Shown: in pieces, positions 51,301 to 60,493 of the stretch
Layout of the letters: each line of letters starts with the position of its first letter
How positions within the stretch are numbered: position 1 is the first letter of the stretch
NCBI GenBank assembly: GCA_900315315.1
Contig: OMYT01000002.1
Coordinates: 62,001-126,000, forward strand
Length of the DNA: 64,000 bases
Direction of reading: 5' to 3'
DNA from: an uncultured Eubacteriales bacterium
Lineage (GTDB): Bacteria; Bacillota; Clostridia; Christensenellales; Aristaeellaceae
Notes under the pieces: generated by a model
Seen by the model: only the letters and a program-made list of their open reading frames with translations
What the model was told of the DNA's origin: nothing
Databases searched by the model: none
Translations under genes and position numbers: made by a program

Positions 51301-52126
51301 GAACTATACATATCTGTACTATGTGAACATGGAAACGGAGGAGTTTGTCGAATACCGTCCCGATCCGCAGCGGGATGACCTGAGCCTGGAACGGCACGGG
51401 GGGGACTTCTTCGCCCAGAGCCGCAAGGATGCGCTGCAGGCTCTGGACAAGGATGATCAGAAGGCGTTTATCGAGGCTTTTACAAAGGAGAACATGGAAC
51501 AAACCCTGGACACGCAGGGCACCTATACGCTGACCTATCGCTTGCTGATCAATGACGTTCCGACATACGTGAACATGAAGGCGGTGCGCATGCGGGGTGA
51601 CCGGAAGCACATCATCATCGGCGTCAGCAATGTGGATGAGCAGATGCGCCAGCAGGAAGCCCTGACCCGGATGAAGGCGGATCTGGACAAGCTGACAGGC
51701 GTGAGGAACCGGACGGCCTATGAAAGCATGTCCGAAACACTGACCAGGCAGATCGAGGACGGACAGCCCGTCAAGTACGCCATTGTGATGTGCCGGGTGA
51801 ACGATCTGACGCAGGTGAATGAAGAGAAGGGCCGGGAAGCGGGAGACCAGATGATCCGGGAAGCCTGCGCGGTGATCTGCGAGACATTCAAGCACAGCCC
51901 TGTGTTCCGGGTAACCGGGGATCAGTTTGCCGCCATTGCCCAGGGGCATGACTACGAGCATATTGACGAACTGATGACGGAGATGGAAAAGCGGGAGCGC
52001 GAGAGCAGGGAGAATGACGGGGTGATTATTACCTGCGGGATGGCGAGGTATGACGGGGCGGAGAGCGTTGCTGAGGTGTTTCAGCAGGCTGAGGAAAGAT
52101 GCAAGGGGGCGCTACGAACCCCTTGA
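48335..52126 (+). CDS. Giant membrane-bound cyclic-di-GMP phosphodiesterase (Cache-HAMP-GGDEF*-EAL-PAS-GGDEF*)
   Basis: A 1263-residue sensor-effector. Order: helix 1 (about 8-30), a large extracytoplasmic dCache-like domain to about 325, helix 2 (ILIVTAVAIAISTALLLVVL), HAMP, a degenerate GGDEF (RYSDDHFAAV), a full EAL domain about 565-825 (EEALSRW, QSINLSRTDF, EITES, MDDFGSGYSS, EGVEQAEQ), one or two PAS-like regions about 850-1100, and a second degenerate GGDEF (RVTGDQFAAI). Both cyclase motifs are altered, while EAL metal and base residues remain, so it should mainly degrade cyclic di-GMP under control of an external ligand. ATG 48335 sits behind GAGGAGGGGG; an upstream ATG at 48242 reads through the repeat and is rejected. 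Confidence 0.92.
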   Translation: MRSIRGKITAIAIAAILISMLIIMSVYFTMFQTESERQAAETMNLLARNTEKTLEKYIESIEQSVEMAANLAIDTLDSVILVENNAAGPHADPAARTAEQAAAADEYLTLHCNAIQEAFASVASRTNGVVTYYYCLSADVSENVHGFFYSKVGKTGFEEQPPLIARELDPEDTAHTTWYYTPIRRGRPSWVGPYAAHFLNEMWTYSYLVPIYKAGTLIGVLGMDIPFETLVEQIRDIRVYKNGFACLIDEDNRILYHPELEIGSMPEGFGISGLSDMLRQADNGDELIHYSADGAERVMAFSTLSNGMKLMIAAPAQEIYASKQQMSKVILIVTAVAIAISTALLLVVLGLITKPLQGLTAAARKLAAGDFDAELNYRGRDEVGQLTEAFIQMRDQQKAYIEDLNHRVYTDKQTELPNMRHFFHLAKEAKQRLLAEGRHPVMLWFDLIGMKHFNRQYGFEEGDKLICDFAEILKKHYRENRLCRYSDDHFAAVSDEETVEKELQALFDDCRKTRGGTMLPVRVGIYPQRLEDTDINLACDRAKYAADYGKGTYVSGFTYFDAEMLRKDEDYRYIIANIDRALNEGWIKVYYQPIIRAADGKVCDEEALSRWIDPVKGFLSPAEFIPALEDAKLIYKLDLYVAEQVLAKMKRQAEVGLFVVPQSINLSRTDFDSCDIVEEIRRRVDDAGIGRNMLTIEITESVIGSDFDFIREQVARFQNLGFQVWMDDFGSGYSSLDVLQSIRFDLIKFDMRFMHNFDKGDEAKIILTELAKMAISLGVETVCEGVEQAEQVEFLREIGCTKIQGYYYGKPISFEEMLSKYENGTDMGFENPEESGYYEAIGRINLYDMAVLAEEEDEESLKRYFNTLPMAIMEVKGTRVKYNRCNQSYRDFLGRAFGMPFGTAEQDVENMPEGPGTSIMRAILKCSVDGNRAIIDERIMDTTVHAFIRRVAVNPVTGSAAVAIAVLGVIKDKEDAGMDYAQIAKALSANYTYLYYVNMETEEFVEYRPDPQRDDLSLERHGGDFFAQSRKDALQALDKDDQKAFIEAFTKENMEQTLDTQGTYTLTYRLLINDVPTYVNMKAVRMRGDRKHIIIGVSNVDEQMRQQEALTRMKADLDKLTGVRNRTAYESMSETLTRQIEDGQPVKYAIVMCRVNDLTQVNEEKGREAGDQMIREACAVICETFKHSPVFRVTGDQFAAIAQGHDYEHIDELMTEMEKRERESRENDGVIITCGMARYDGAESVAEVFQQAEERCKGALRTP

Positions 52127-52140
52127 CCCCTTCGGTTCGG
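52101..52140. repeat. Dispersed repeat, tail portion
   Basis: GAACCCCTTGACCCCTTCGG recurs from 45471-45488; the left part overlaps the last codons of the phosphodiesterase gene. Confidence 0.6.
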
Positions 52141-52163
52141 ATTAGTTTGAGGAAGAAAAAGAT

Positions 52164-52198
52164 AAAACCCGCAGCGAAATTGAATCGTTGCGGGTTTT
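52164..52198. terminator. Terminator between convergent genes
   Basis: A perfect stem AAAACCCGCA/TGCGGGTTTT with a 15-base loop; A and T runs serve both directions. Confidence 0.88.
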
Positions 52199-52217
52199 GT
52201 ATGGATAAAAGGGATTG

Positions 52218-52754
52218 TTACTTGATTGCTTCGGCGCCTTTTTCCATCGCCTGGCGATTGATGGGAAGGAGGTGCTCTTTTTTCGGGCCGAAGGTTACCT
52301 TCAAGGCTTCCATGGCGGAGTCGATGGAAATGACACCGGTCTTCGCGATGATCGCGCCGAGCATGACCATGTTGGCCGTGCGGGCGTTGCCCAGTTCTTC
52401 GGCGATGCCGTTGCAGTCGACGGGGATCGCGGTGATATCATCCCGGCCCGGAGTGATATCGATCAGCGAGGAGTTATACAGCATGATGCCGCCTTTTTCC
52501 ATGGCGGGGGTGAACTTGATCATGCTGGGCTTGTTCATGATGACGGCGATCGGGATCTCCGTGACCAGCGGAGAACCGATGGGTTCATCGGAGATGACCA
52601 CGGCGCAGTTGGCTTCGCCGCCGCGCATTTCCGGACCGTAGGAAGGCATCCAGGAGACGTTCATCCCCTCATGCATGGCGGCCTTGGCCAGCAGCTGACC
52701 GATCAGCAGCACACCCTGTCCGCCGAAACCGGCAATCAGAAATTGAGCTTCCAT
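52218..52754 (-). CDS. korC/vorC: 2-oxoacid:ferredoxin oxidoreductase, gamma subunit
   Basis: A 178-residue subunit with GFGGQGVLLIGQLLAKAA at the N-terminus and SYGPEMRGGEANCAVVIS, the standard gamma-subunit pattern. It is the last gene of a delta-alpha-beta-gamma operon. The enzyme oxidatively decarboxylates a 2-oxoacid to acyl-CoA and reduces ferredoxin, the electron source for Rnf. Whether the substrate is 2-oxoglutarate or branched-chain 2-oxoacid is not decided by the sequence. Confidence 0.92.
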   Translation of the reverse strand: MEAQFLIAGFGGQGVLLIGQLLAKAAMHEGMNVSWMPSYGPEMRGGEANCAVVISDEPIGSPLVTEIPIAVIMNKPSMIKFTPAMEKGGIMLYNSSLIDITPGRDDITAIPVDCNGIAEELGNARTANMVMLGAIIAKTGVISIDSAMEALKVTFGPKKEHLLPINRQAMEKGAEAIK

Positions 52755-52757
52755 GGA

Positions 52758-53495
<738 letters not shown>

Positions 53496-53497
53496 GC

Positions 53498-54574
53498 TTA
53501 TTTCCCCTCCTTTGCCAATTTCTCCACTTCGGTGATGATCTCCCGGACTGTCGGCACGATACCGCCGGTGCGGCCGAAGAAGTGCACGGGCTTTAAGCCG
53601 TTCACGGCCAGTTTCACATCGTCCACCATCTGACCCATGCTCATTTCCACGGTCAGGAAGGCTTTCGCGTGCTCCGCGGCTTTCGCGATCGGGGCGGAGG
53701 GGAAGGGCCACAGGGTGATCGGCCGGATCAGGCCGGCCTTGATGCCCTCAGCGCGGAGCTTGCGCATGGCGCTGCGGGCGATGCGGGCGGTGGTGCCGTA
53801 GGCGACGATCACGAAATCGGCATCTTCGGTCATTTCCTCCTGCCAGCGGCACTCGGTCTGCTCCATGACCGCGTACTTCTCATACAGGTGATTGACGTGC
53901 TTCTCCAGCACGGCAGGATCGATGTACAGGGAGTTGATGACCGCCCGGTCCCTTCCGCAGCCGGGCTTCCAGCCGGTGGCTGCCCAGGTCTTGGGGGGCA
54001 GATCGGTCCGTTCCTTATGCTCCGGCATTTCGACCGGCTCCATCATCTGGCCGATCAGGCCGTCACCCATGACCAGCACGGGATTACGGTATTTATCCGC
54101 AAGGTCGAAGGCTTCCTGAGTCAGCTCGACGGCTTCCTGCACGGAGGAGGGAGCGAGAACCAGCATCCGGTAATCCCCGTGACCGCCGCCGCGGGTGGAC
54201 TGATAATAGTCACTCTGGGCTGGCTGGATGGAACCGAGGCCGGGACCGCCGCGCACCATGTTCACGATGACGCATGGCAGTTCCGCACCGACGATATAGC
54301 TGATACCCTCCTGCTTAAGGGAGATTCCCGGGCTGGAAGAGGAGGTCATGACCCGTGCACCCGCGCCGGCTGCGCCGTAGACCATGTTAATCGCGGCGAC
54401 TTCGCTCTCCGCCTGCAGGAAACAGCCGCCCTCGATCTTCGGCAGCCGCTTGGACATGTATTCGGGAATCTGATTCTGAGGGGTAATCGGGTAACCGAAG
54501 AAGAAGCGGCATCCGGCCTGGATAGCGGCCTCGGCGATGGCTTCGTTCCCCTTCATGAGCATTTTTTCACCCAT
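53498..54574 (-). CDS. korA/vorB: 2-oxoacid:ferredoxin oxidoreductase, alpha subunit (VorB-like)
   Basis: A 358-residue subunit with [34 protein letters not shown] and [16 protein letters not shown], close to the VorB/KorA type with about 350 residues. [18 protein letters not shown] is the catalytic-interface segment. It lies between the ferredoxin-like delta gene and the beta gene with minimal spacing, so the four are one transcript. Confidence 0.93.
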   Translation of the reverse strand: MGEKMLMKGNEAIAEAAIQAGCRFFFGYPITPQNQIPEYMSKRLPKIEGGCFLQAESEVAAINMVYGAAGAGARVMTSSSSPGISLKQEGISYIVGAELPCVIVNMVRGGPGLGSIQPAQSDYYQSTRGGGHGDYRMLVLAPSSVQEAVELTQEAFDLADKYRNPVLVMGDGLIGQMMEPVEMPEHKERTDLPPKTWAATGWKPGCGRDRAVINSLYIDPAVLEKHVNHLYEKYAVMEQTECRWQEEMTEDADFVIVAYGTTARIARSAMRKLRAEGIKAGLIRPITLWPFPSAPIAKAAEHAKAFLTVEMSMGQMVDDVKLAVNGLKPVHFFGRTGGIVPTVREIITEVEKLAKEGK

Positions 54575-54590
54575 GGATTCGCTTCCTCCT

Positions 54591-54794
54591 TTATTTTTCC
54601 ACCTTGATCACGGCGTCCGGGCACATCCGGGCGCAGAACGCGCAGCCGATGCAGCTTTCCTGATCCGTGATTCCGATGGGATGATAACCTTTGGTATTGA
54701 TCTCCTTGCTCAGGGCAAGCAGATGTTTGGGACAAACGTCGGCACAGAGGCCGCAGCCCTTACAGGTCTCGCGGTCAATGGTCAGTTTGGCCAT
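54591..54794 (-). CDS. korD/vorD: 2-oxoacid:ferredoxin oxidoreductase, delta (ferredoxin-like) subunit
   Basis: A 67-residue protein with two [4Fe-4S] motifs, CKGCGLCADVCP and CIGCAFCARMCP, and first gene of the operon. It passes electrons from the TPP subunits to soluble ferredoxin. TAAGGAGG precedes the ATG. Confidence 0.93.
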   Translation of the reverse strand: MAKLTIDRETCKGCGLCADVCPKHLLALSKEINTKGYHPIGITDQESCIGCAFCARMCPDAVIKVEK

Positions 54795-54826
54795 GGCTCC
54801 CGCCTCCTTACATCGTAATAAAGCAT

Positions 54827-54855
54827 ATTATAGATTTGTAACCGTTGTTCGTCAA
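54827..54855 (-). promoter_or_regulatory. Promoter of the 2-oxoacid oxidoreductase operon
   Basis: On the minus strand TTGACG (54855-54850), a 17-base spacer and a perfect TATAAT (54832-54827). Confidence 0.75.
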
Positions 54856-54917
54856 CGAAGAAACGGTATTTTGACCGTATTCTTTCCCGGCTGGCTGCCT
54901 GCGCCGTTTCGCCGGCA

Positions 54918-56825
54918 TTATGACTCGGGTGCAGAATGATCTTCGGGCGGCTTCTGCTGTTCATATGCTGTCCATACAGCCTGAGCAGCCTGTGCAAATT
55001 CAGCACGGGTCATTGGTTCTTCCGAGGCGGGATCGATTCCGGCCGCATTTCCGTTCAGGAAGGCCTGACTGATTCCTGCAAGGAATGACGGTGTCAGGGC
55101 TGTTTTCCCCCTGAACTGACCGTCCTCGCCGGCATAGATTCCGGCCTGCTTCGCCCAGAGGGCGGCTTTTTCATGCTCCGAATTCGCCGGCACATCCGGG
55201 AAACCTTCACCGGACAGATCAGGTTCCGGTTTTTCGGCTGTGCGCCACAGCATCTCAATTGCATCGGCCCGGGTGGCGGTACGCTCTGCGAAGAAATAAC
55301 CGGTGGGATACGGATCGATCAGGCCTTTTTCCACGCAGAAAGCCGTGTATTCATGATACGGCGGCAGCTCGGGGATCGGGTATTCTTCTCCCTCCGCCAG
55401 CAGGATCCAGGGAATGTTAATCCGGTTCAGGGATTCCATCCAGGTCTTGCCGTTTGCACGTTTTGTGTCCAGCTTGTTGATCTGGCAGCAGCGGGTCCGC
55501 TGACGGTTTCCGCTCCAGGGGCTCATCAGGCTGCTTACGGTGCTTACGACATAGTATTCGCCTGCCTGTTTTCCCAGATACATCATCTGATGACCCGGGA
55601 AATTCAGCAGCGTGCCCATGGGCAGCACATCCAGCAGCTTTTCTTTTTCTTCAAGCGTATAGCCGGCGATTTCCACACGGGGAATCATTTTCAGCAGTTT
55701 CTGCCAGGTGCCGTTGCGCGGCATATCCAGGCCGAAACAGCAGAAAACGGAGTGGTTGAGACTGGTGCAGTCCTCATTGTTCAGCCCCCCGCCCCAGCCG
55801 TACGCGTCTCCGAGGGAGGCCAGGGCCACCTTTGACAGGTTGGATGCCGTCAGGGGCAGGTAGTCCTCGCTGACGCATTCCCGGGCGTTGATGAGAGCCG
55901 GCGTTTTGCCGTAACTGCCGTCTTCATTCCGTACAGGGAGATACACAGCATAGTTATGGAGCGGCAGGCGGTTGATGACCAGCACGTCCGGATCCGATTC
56001 GTCCATCCGCTCCAGGACCGTACCCATGGTAATCAGGCGGCAGACGGTATCGGCGGCGGAATGGGAGTAATCGGTATACATTTTGTCGCCCCAGAATACC
56101 AGCCGCTTGTCCGCCGGGATATCCCAGGCTGCCAGCCATTCTTCCTTGTCTTTGCACAGGGCGATATCCGCCGCACGCACCCAGCCGGAACAGCAGGAAG
56201 CAGATACCTGGAAGTATTTCCCGTCCGCAGAGGTGGAATAGATCGCTACCGGCTCATTCACCCGGATGCCGACCAGCGGCTGATAATCGAAGTCAATATC
56301 CGCAGGATCATCCAGTATTTTTCCGTCCCAGGGGAACGCAAGCAGTTCGGTCCGGTTCACCGCAATTCCCCAGCGGACGGGCATTTCTTCCGCCGCGTCC
56401 GGGTCGATCATGTTGGCGGCGATTCTGTCGAAGTCTTCCTGCTCCAGTTTCTTTCCCGTCTCGTCATAAACCCAGCCCAGGTAATATTTAACATCATCCT
56501 CCGCAGTTTTCTTCAGGGATTTCTGCCGCTCGATACCGTTGTAGGTTTCCTTCAGGTTTCTCAGATCGATCCGGCTGGCTCCCTCTGTAGCCACGGCAGC
56601 TTCATTGAGCAGGGCGATCTCCTCCGGCGTTGCAAGCAACGCGTCCGGATCCTCCGACAGGGAGGACCAGAAGGCGGGATCCGTCATCTCTTCCGTAACG
56701 CCCGGCATATATCCGACTTCTCTTACCGCCAGTGCGGAGAAGGGGGTAAACAATGAGGTCACAATGTACAGCCACAAAAAGCACACTGCAGTTCTCTTTG
56801 CCCGGTCCCTGATGTTCTTGCGCAT
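54918..56825 (-). CDS. NlpC/P60 cell-wall hydrolase with SH3-like and S-layer-homology regions
   Basis: A 635-residue exported protein with a signal peptide (cleaved near SALA). The middle holds SH3-like wall-binding regions. The NlpC/P60 peptidase has AYGWGGGLNNEDCTSLNHSVF with the catalytic Cys, and the His in LLNFPGHQMMYLG. The C-terminus has S-layer-homology-like repeats (EYTAFCVEKGLIDPYP, RATRADAIEMLWRTAEK type, and FPDVP) that tether proteins to secondary wall polymers. It should cut peptidoglycan stem peptides. ATG 56825 follows AAGGAGG. Confidence 0.87.
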   Translation of the reverse strand: MRKNIRDRAKRTAVCFLWLYIVTSLFTPFSALAVREVGYMPGVTEEMTDPAFWSSLSEDPDALLATPEEIALLNEAAVATEGASRIDLRNLKETYNGIERQKSLKKTAEDDVKYYLGWVYDETGKKLEQEDFDRIAANMIDPDAAEEMPVRWGIAVNRTELLAFPWDGKILDDPADIDFDYQPLVGIRVNEPVAIYSTSADGKYFQVSASCCSGWVRAADIALCKDKEEWLAAWDIPADKRLVFWGDKMYTDYSHSAADTVCRLITMGTVLERMDESDPDVLVINRLPLHNYAVYLPVRNEDGSYGKTPALINARECVSEDYLPLTASNLSKVALASLGDAYGWGGGLNNEDCTSLNHSVFCCFGLDMPRNGTWQKLLKMIPRVEIAGYTLEEKEKLLDVLPMGTLLNFPGHQMMYLGKQAGEYYVVSTVSSLMSPWSGNRQRTRCCQINKLDTKRANGKTWMESLNRINIPWILLAEGEEYPIPELPPYHEYTAFCVEKGLIDPYPTGYFFAERTATRADAIEMLWRTAEKPEPDLSGEGFPDVPANSEHEKAALWAKQAGIYAGEDGQFRGKTALTPSFLAGISQAFLNGNAAGIDPASEEPMTRAEFAQAAQAVWTAYEQQKPPEDHSAPES

Positions 56826-56890
56826 GGCCTTTCCTCCTTGCAGATATTGATTATAACGTAAAACCATTCTGAAGCGGCGGATGCCGCAGG

Positions 56891-58633
56891 TCAGGCATCG
56901 ATCAGCCGGATTTCCCGGATTTCCGATTCCACCGGCGTCATATAGGCTGTTTTCTGATGGGTGTAGATGACTTTGCCGGGCATGGCTCCGGAAGGCTTTT
57001 TCACATATTTCCGCAGCGTATAATCCACAGGAACCATGGAGCTGCGCTGGCCTTTGCTGTACCAGGCAGCCAGCAGGGCGGCCTGTTTCAGCGTAGCCTG
57101 GGGGATTTCGCCCTCACAGCGGACGATGACATGGCTGCCGGGCATGTCTTTGGCGTGCAGCCAGAGTTCCTCCGGCTTCGCACCGAGTGTCAGCCGGTCG
57201 TTCTGGGCCGCATTCTTGCCGACCAGAATCTCGATTCCGTCCGCGGACAGATAGCGGCAGGGTTTGCTTTGGGGCAGCTGACGCTGCTGGCGGCGGTTGG
57301 TAACCTTTTTCAGGTAACCGGTGCGTACCAGTTCCTGACGGATTTCCTCCAGTTCGCTTTCGCCGACGCATTTGTCCACATCCAGCAGCATACCCTCGAG
57401 GTAGTCGATTTCGGCGAGGGTTTTGTCCCGCTGTTCCGCCGCAATCTCCCGGGCGGAACGGGCCTTCTGGTATTTTTTGAAATATCTTTGTGCGTTCTGG
57501 CTGGGAGTCAGCCTGATATCCAGCGGAACGGTGATTGTTCCGCCGTCATGAGAGGACCAATCGGGCAGTTCCGCCGCGCTCATACCCTTTTTCAGCTGAT
57601 ACAGGTTGGCGTTGATTGCCTCGCCCATGCGGCGGTATTCCTCCATTTTTTCCGCGGAGGACAGTTCTTCCAGCTGAATCGCCAGTTTCCGCTGGCAGCG
57701 GTCCAGCTGGCTCTTCAGCGTTTTCAGCATGGAAGCGCTCCGCTGGTTCAGCCGATCCCGGGCATCCCGAGTGCCGAAGTAGATCTCAAGCGCTTCACTG
57801 AGGGTCGGGAATGCGCGCTGGCTGTCTATCCGGCGGGAAAGGTAAGGGAAGGGAAACACATCCTCGGCCTCGCTATTCTCGCCGAACAGGACCCGGGCGT
57901 CCGCCATGCCGGGCAGGCGGCTGAACAGATCCGCCAGCCGGGCGCAGGCTTCCCGCAGGTCTTCCGGCCAGTCTTCACCGGGCTGCAGTACGCGGCAGGC
58001 GAGTTCCTCCGCAGCCACGCGGCTGAGGCCTGTGACAGTTTCCGCCAGGGCGCGGCTGAAAGCGCTTTCGGTACGCGTACTCAGGCGGGCGTACAGGGAT
58101 TCGCCGGTGATTTCTTCCGGAGAAAGCCGGTCCTGCAGCGGCGGAGGAAGATAGGTCCTGCCGGGCTGGATCTGCCGGATCCGGCTCATCTCGGGGTTTA
58201 CATGCCGGGTGGCTTCCAGGATTTTGTCGTTTTCATCCAGGAGCAGGAGATTGGAATGCCGGCCCATGATCTCAAGCACCAGACGGCGCAGCACATGATC
58301 TCCCAGCTCATTGACCGCGTCCAGGTCTACATGGATGATCCGGTCGCCGCCGATCTGGCGGACGGCTTCGATCCGTGCGCCGGTCAGCTGCTTGCGCATC
58401 AGCATGCACATCGCCGGCGGCTCCAGCGGGTTGGAATAGGAACCCATGGTCAGGTGGCAGCGGGCGTTGTTCGGAGACGCGCAGAGAAGCAGGCGGCGGT
58501 TTTCGCCTCCTGTGCGGATCAGCATCACAATGGTGTCGCGTTCGGGCTGGGTGATTTTATCCACCCGCCCGCCGCGAAGCAGATCATTCAGTTCTCTGGC
58601 GGCAAAGCCTGCCGTCAAGCCGTCCATTGGCAT
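56891..58633 (-). CDS. rqcH: Ribosome quality-control protein RqcH (NFACT family)
   Basis: A 580-residue protein of the RqcH/NEMF/Tae2 family, which binds obstructed 50S subunits and recruits tRNA-Ala to add C-terminal alanine tails. The NFACT-N domain begins MDGLTAGFAARELND and includes LVLEIMGRHSNLLLLDEN. A coiled coil at about 270-420 is followed by the NFACT-R domain (LWLHAKDMPGSHVIVR). It is often mis-annotated as fibronectin-binding protein. AAGGAGG precedes ATG 58633. Confidence 0.92.
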   Translation of the reverse strand: MPMDGLTAGFAARELNDLLRGGRVDKITQPERDTIVMLIRTGGENRRLLLCASPNNARCHLTMGSYSNPLEPPAMCMLMRKQLTGARIEAVRQIGGDRIIHVDLDAVNELGDHVLRRLVLEIMGRHSNLLLLDENDKILEATRHVNPEMSRIRQIQPGRTYLPPPLQDRLSPEEITGESLYARLSTRTESAFSRALAETVTGLSRVAAEELACRVLQPGEDWPEDLREACARLADLFSRLPGMADARVLFGENSEAEDVFPFPYLSRRIDSQRAFPTLSEALEIYFGTRDARDRLNQRSASMLKTLKSQLDRCQRKLAIQLEELSSAEKMEEYRRMGEAINANLYQLKKGMSAAELPDWSSHDGGTITVPLDIRLTPSQNAQRYFKKYQKARSAREIAAEQRDKTLAEIDYLEGMLLDVDKCVGESELEEIRQELVRTGYLKKVTNRRQQRQLPQSKPCRYLSADGIEILVGKNAAQNDRLTLGAKPEELWLHAKDMPGSHVIVRCEGEIPQATLKQAALLAAWYSKGQRSSMVPVDYTLRKYVKKPSGAMPGKVIYTHQKTAYMTPVESEIREIRLIDA

Positions 58634-58645
58634 CAGATAACCTCC

Positions 58646-58680
58646 TTGGGGGCTTTCCGATCGCCCCCAAACCCCTTCGG
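58646..58680. repeat. Dispersed intergenic repeat, full copy
   Basis: The same GGGGGC-TTTCCGATC-GCCCCC hairpin and AAACCCCTTCGG tail as at 44323 and 60837, filling the gap between rqcH and ribU and abutting the ribU stop codon. Confidence 0.8.
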
Positions 58681-59277
58681 TTATTTAATCTTTCCGTGCA
58701 GCAGAGGAGAGAGCGGTTTGTAGATCAGTCCGGTGACAACACAGAGGACTGCACCTTTGAGCAGATTGAACGGTGCGGTGATCAGCAGCAGAAGCTTCCA
58801 CTCGCTGTCCACTCCTGTAACATTGGCGAAGCTCAGGATTCCATCCATGTCCATATGGAAAGCACCCATATAGAATGGCAACATGATGAACTTGTTGACC
58901 AGCACGGCGAACACTGTCATGAACAGTGTGCCGATGACCATCCCGATGATCGCGCTCTTCCGGGACTTTTTCCGATGATAAACCAATGCGGCCGGGATCA
59001 CCAGCGCAGCGCCCATGATAAAGTCCGCCAGTTCACCGACGCCGGCACTGGACGAGTGCAAAAGACCGATAGCGCTCTTAAGCGCCAGAATGACCAGTCC
59101 CGGGACGGCACCCATGGAGAAGGCCCCCAGCAGGACCGGAATGTCGGAAAGATCCAGCTTGTAGAAAGCGACAATCGGGATCTCAATCAGGAAAAGGATC
59201 GAAGCGATGGCGGCCAGAATCGCGATTCGGGTCATCACGCCGACGGAAAAACGGGTGGCTGTCTTGGTATTGCTCAT
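58681..59277 (-). CDS. ribU: ECF transporter riboflavin-binding S component
   Basis: A 198-residue membrane protein with six helices. FLIEIPIVAFYKLDLSDIPVLLG and the segment GPALVILALKSAIGLL type (here GLVILALKSAIGLL) are typical of RibU. It binds riboflavin and delivers it through the shared ECF energising module encoded elsewhere. An FMN riboswitch lies in its leader, confirming the ligand. Confidence 0.93.
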   Translation of the reverse strand: MSNTKTATRFSVGVMTRIAILAAIASILFLIEIPIVAFYKLDLSDIPVLLGAFSMGAVPGLVILALKSAIGLLHSSSAGVGELADFIMGAALVIPAALVYHRKKSRKSAIIGMVIGTLFMTVFAVLVNKFIMLPFYMGAFHMDMDGILSFANVTGVDSEWKLLLLITAPFNLLKGAVLCVVTGLIYKPLSPLLHGKIK

Positions 59278-59322
59278 AGATTACTCCCTTCTCATGCCTG
59301 AGGCATGAACCGAAATAATGCG

Positions 59323-59354
59323 CGCCCCTCAAAGCAGCTTCACTTTGAGGGGCG
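59323..59354 (-). terminator. Expression-platform terminator of the FMN riboswitch
   Basis: CGCCCCTCAAAG pairs with CTTTGAGGGGCG around an eight-base loop, followed on the minus strand by CGCATTATTT. It lies between the riboswitch aptamer and ribU. Confidence 0.75.
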
Positions 59355-59392
59355 GAGAGCAATGCGCTTCTGCGCTTTATTCACTCTGATCC

Positions 59393-59506
59393 GTTCTTCT
59401 CTCATCCAGACTGTACTGTCGGCCCCGGAATCCAACCGGGTCGGCTGAGCAGAGCTCAGTTCGCGGGCTTTACCGCCGGTAGGGAATTACACCCATCCCC
59501 GAAGAA
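59393..59506 (-). promoter_or_regulatory. FMN riboswitch (RFN element)
   Basis: On the minus strand the conserved blocks appear in order: TCGGGGATGGGTGTAATTCC, CTACCGGCGGTAAAGCCCGC, then GATTCCGGGGCCGACAGT and AGTCTGGATGAGAGAAGA. FMN binding should favour the terminator and switch off ribU when flavin is plentiful. Confidence 0.96.
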
Positions 59507-59566
59507 GCTTTAAGCGGTACGCAAGGTACGGGGTTATTATAGGGAGTTTTATCAATTACGTCAAGG

Positions 59567-60352
59567 TTATCTGAAGAACTCCGGCAGGGCGTTGAAAATA
59601 TACCGCCGGATATCCGGATAATCGTGAACCCCGCCTTTCAGAACACTGTAATGCGTGTTCTTCCCGAAGACAAAGACATGCCTGAATTCCTTCATGGCCT
59701 GCATCTGCGGATCCAGGTTGGGGAAGGCGATATCCTCCGAGCCGGTCAGCACATGCAGGTAGAATTCCCGGCCCTGAACCGTGTCACAGATCAGGCCGGC
59801 AGTCTGCCTCGGATGCTTGTTGCCGCCGATCTCACCGCAGATCCAGCAGTCCCCGCTCAGGGGCATGAACCAGTGGAAAAGGTCCAGTCCGGCCATCAGG
59901 GCATACCATGTGGCCACGGCACCCATGGAGAAGCCGCCGATCCCGCGGTGTCTTCGCTCGGGAACCGTGCGGTAGGACTGATCCACCAGGGGAATAATTT
60001 TCTCCATCATAATCGGACCGAAGTCTTTGACGGCTTCCGCGGAATAAGCAATCCCTTTTCCGCTGTATCCCGGCGGATAGTAAGTCGGCGCGACAACAAT
60101 CAGGGGATCCATATCCCCTTTGTCGATCATGTGGTCGAGCATGTTTTTGAAAAGCCCGTCCTCCGAGAAAAAGGAATAGGGATTTCCGCCGCCGCCGTGC
60201 AGCAGGTAAAAGGTGCTGCAGGGCCTGTCACCATCATCGTACCCGAAGGGAAGGTAGACCGCGGCCGGGCTGTAGTCCGGGATCTGCAGTTCCTCCAATC
60301 TGCCCCCGTGCGCGCATTCCTTCAGGTATTCTTCAGGAATCGGCCGAATCAT
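59567..60352 (-). CDS. Alpha/beta-hydrolase esterase (putative esterase/feruloyl esterase family)
   Basis: A 261-residue enzyme without signal peptide. TFYLLHGGGGNPYSFF forms the oxyanion region, GIGGFSMGAVATW carries the nucleophile Ser, the Asp is probably in LTGSEDIAFP, and the His is in GGVHDYPDIRRY. Family relatives act on xylan side-chain esters, feruloyl esters or S-formylglutathione-like substrates. A cytoplasmic place suggests imported oligosaccharide esters, which is inferred. Start ATG 60352, with GGGAG about ten bases upstream. Confidence 0.85.
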   Translation of the reverse strand: MIRPIPEEYLKECAHGGRLEELQIPDYSPAAVYLPFGYDDGDRPCSTFYLLHGGGGNPYSFFSEDGLFKNMLDHMIDKGDMDPLIVVAPTYYPPGYSGKGIAYSAEAVKDFGPIMMEKIIPLVDQSYRTVPERRHRGIGGFSMGAVATWYALMAGLDLFHWFMPLSGDCWICGEIGGNKHPRQTAGLICDTVQGREFYLHVLTGSEDIAFPNLDPQMQAMKEFRHVFVFGKNTHYSVLKGGVHDYPDIRRYIFNALPEFFR

Positions 60353-60493
60353 CAATAAATCACTCCCGTAAAAAAGTGTATGGTAAAACCGAAACGGTTA
60401 TGCAGGTTTTTGTTCCGGAACAGTATAGCACAAAGAAGGGAATTTGAACAGAGGAGGAATGTCACAATGGAAGGATGACAGATCATACACGCA

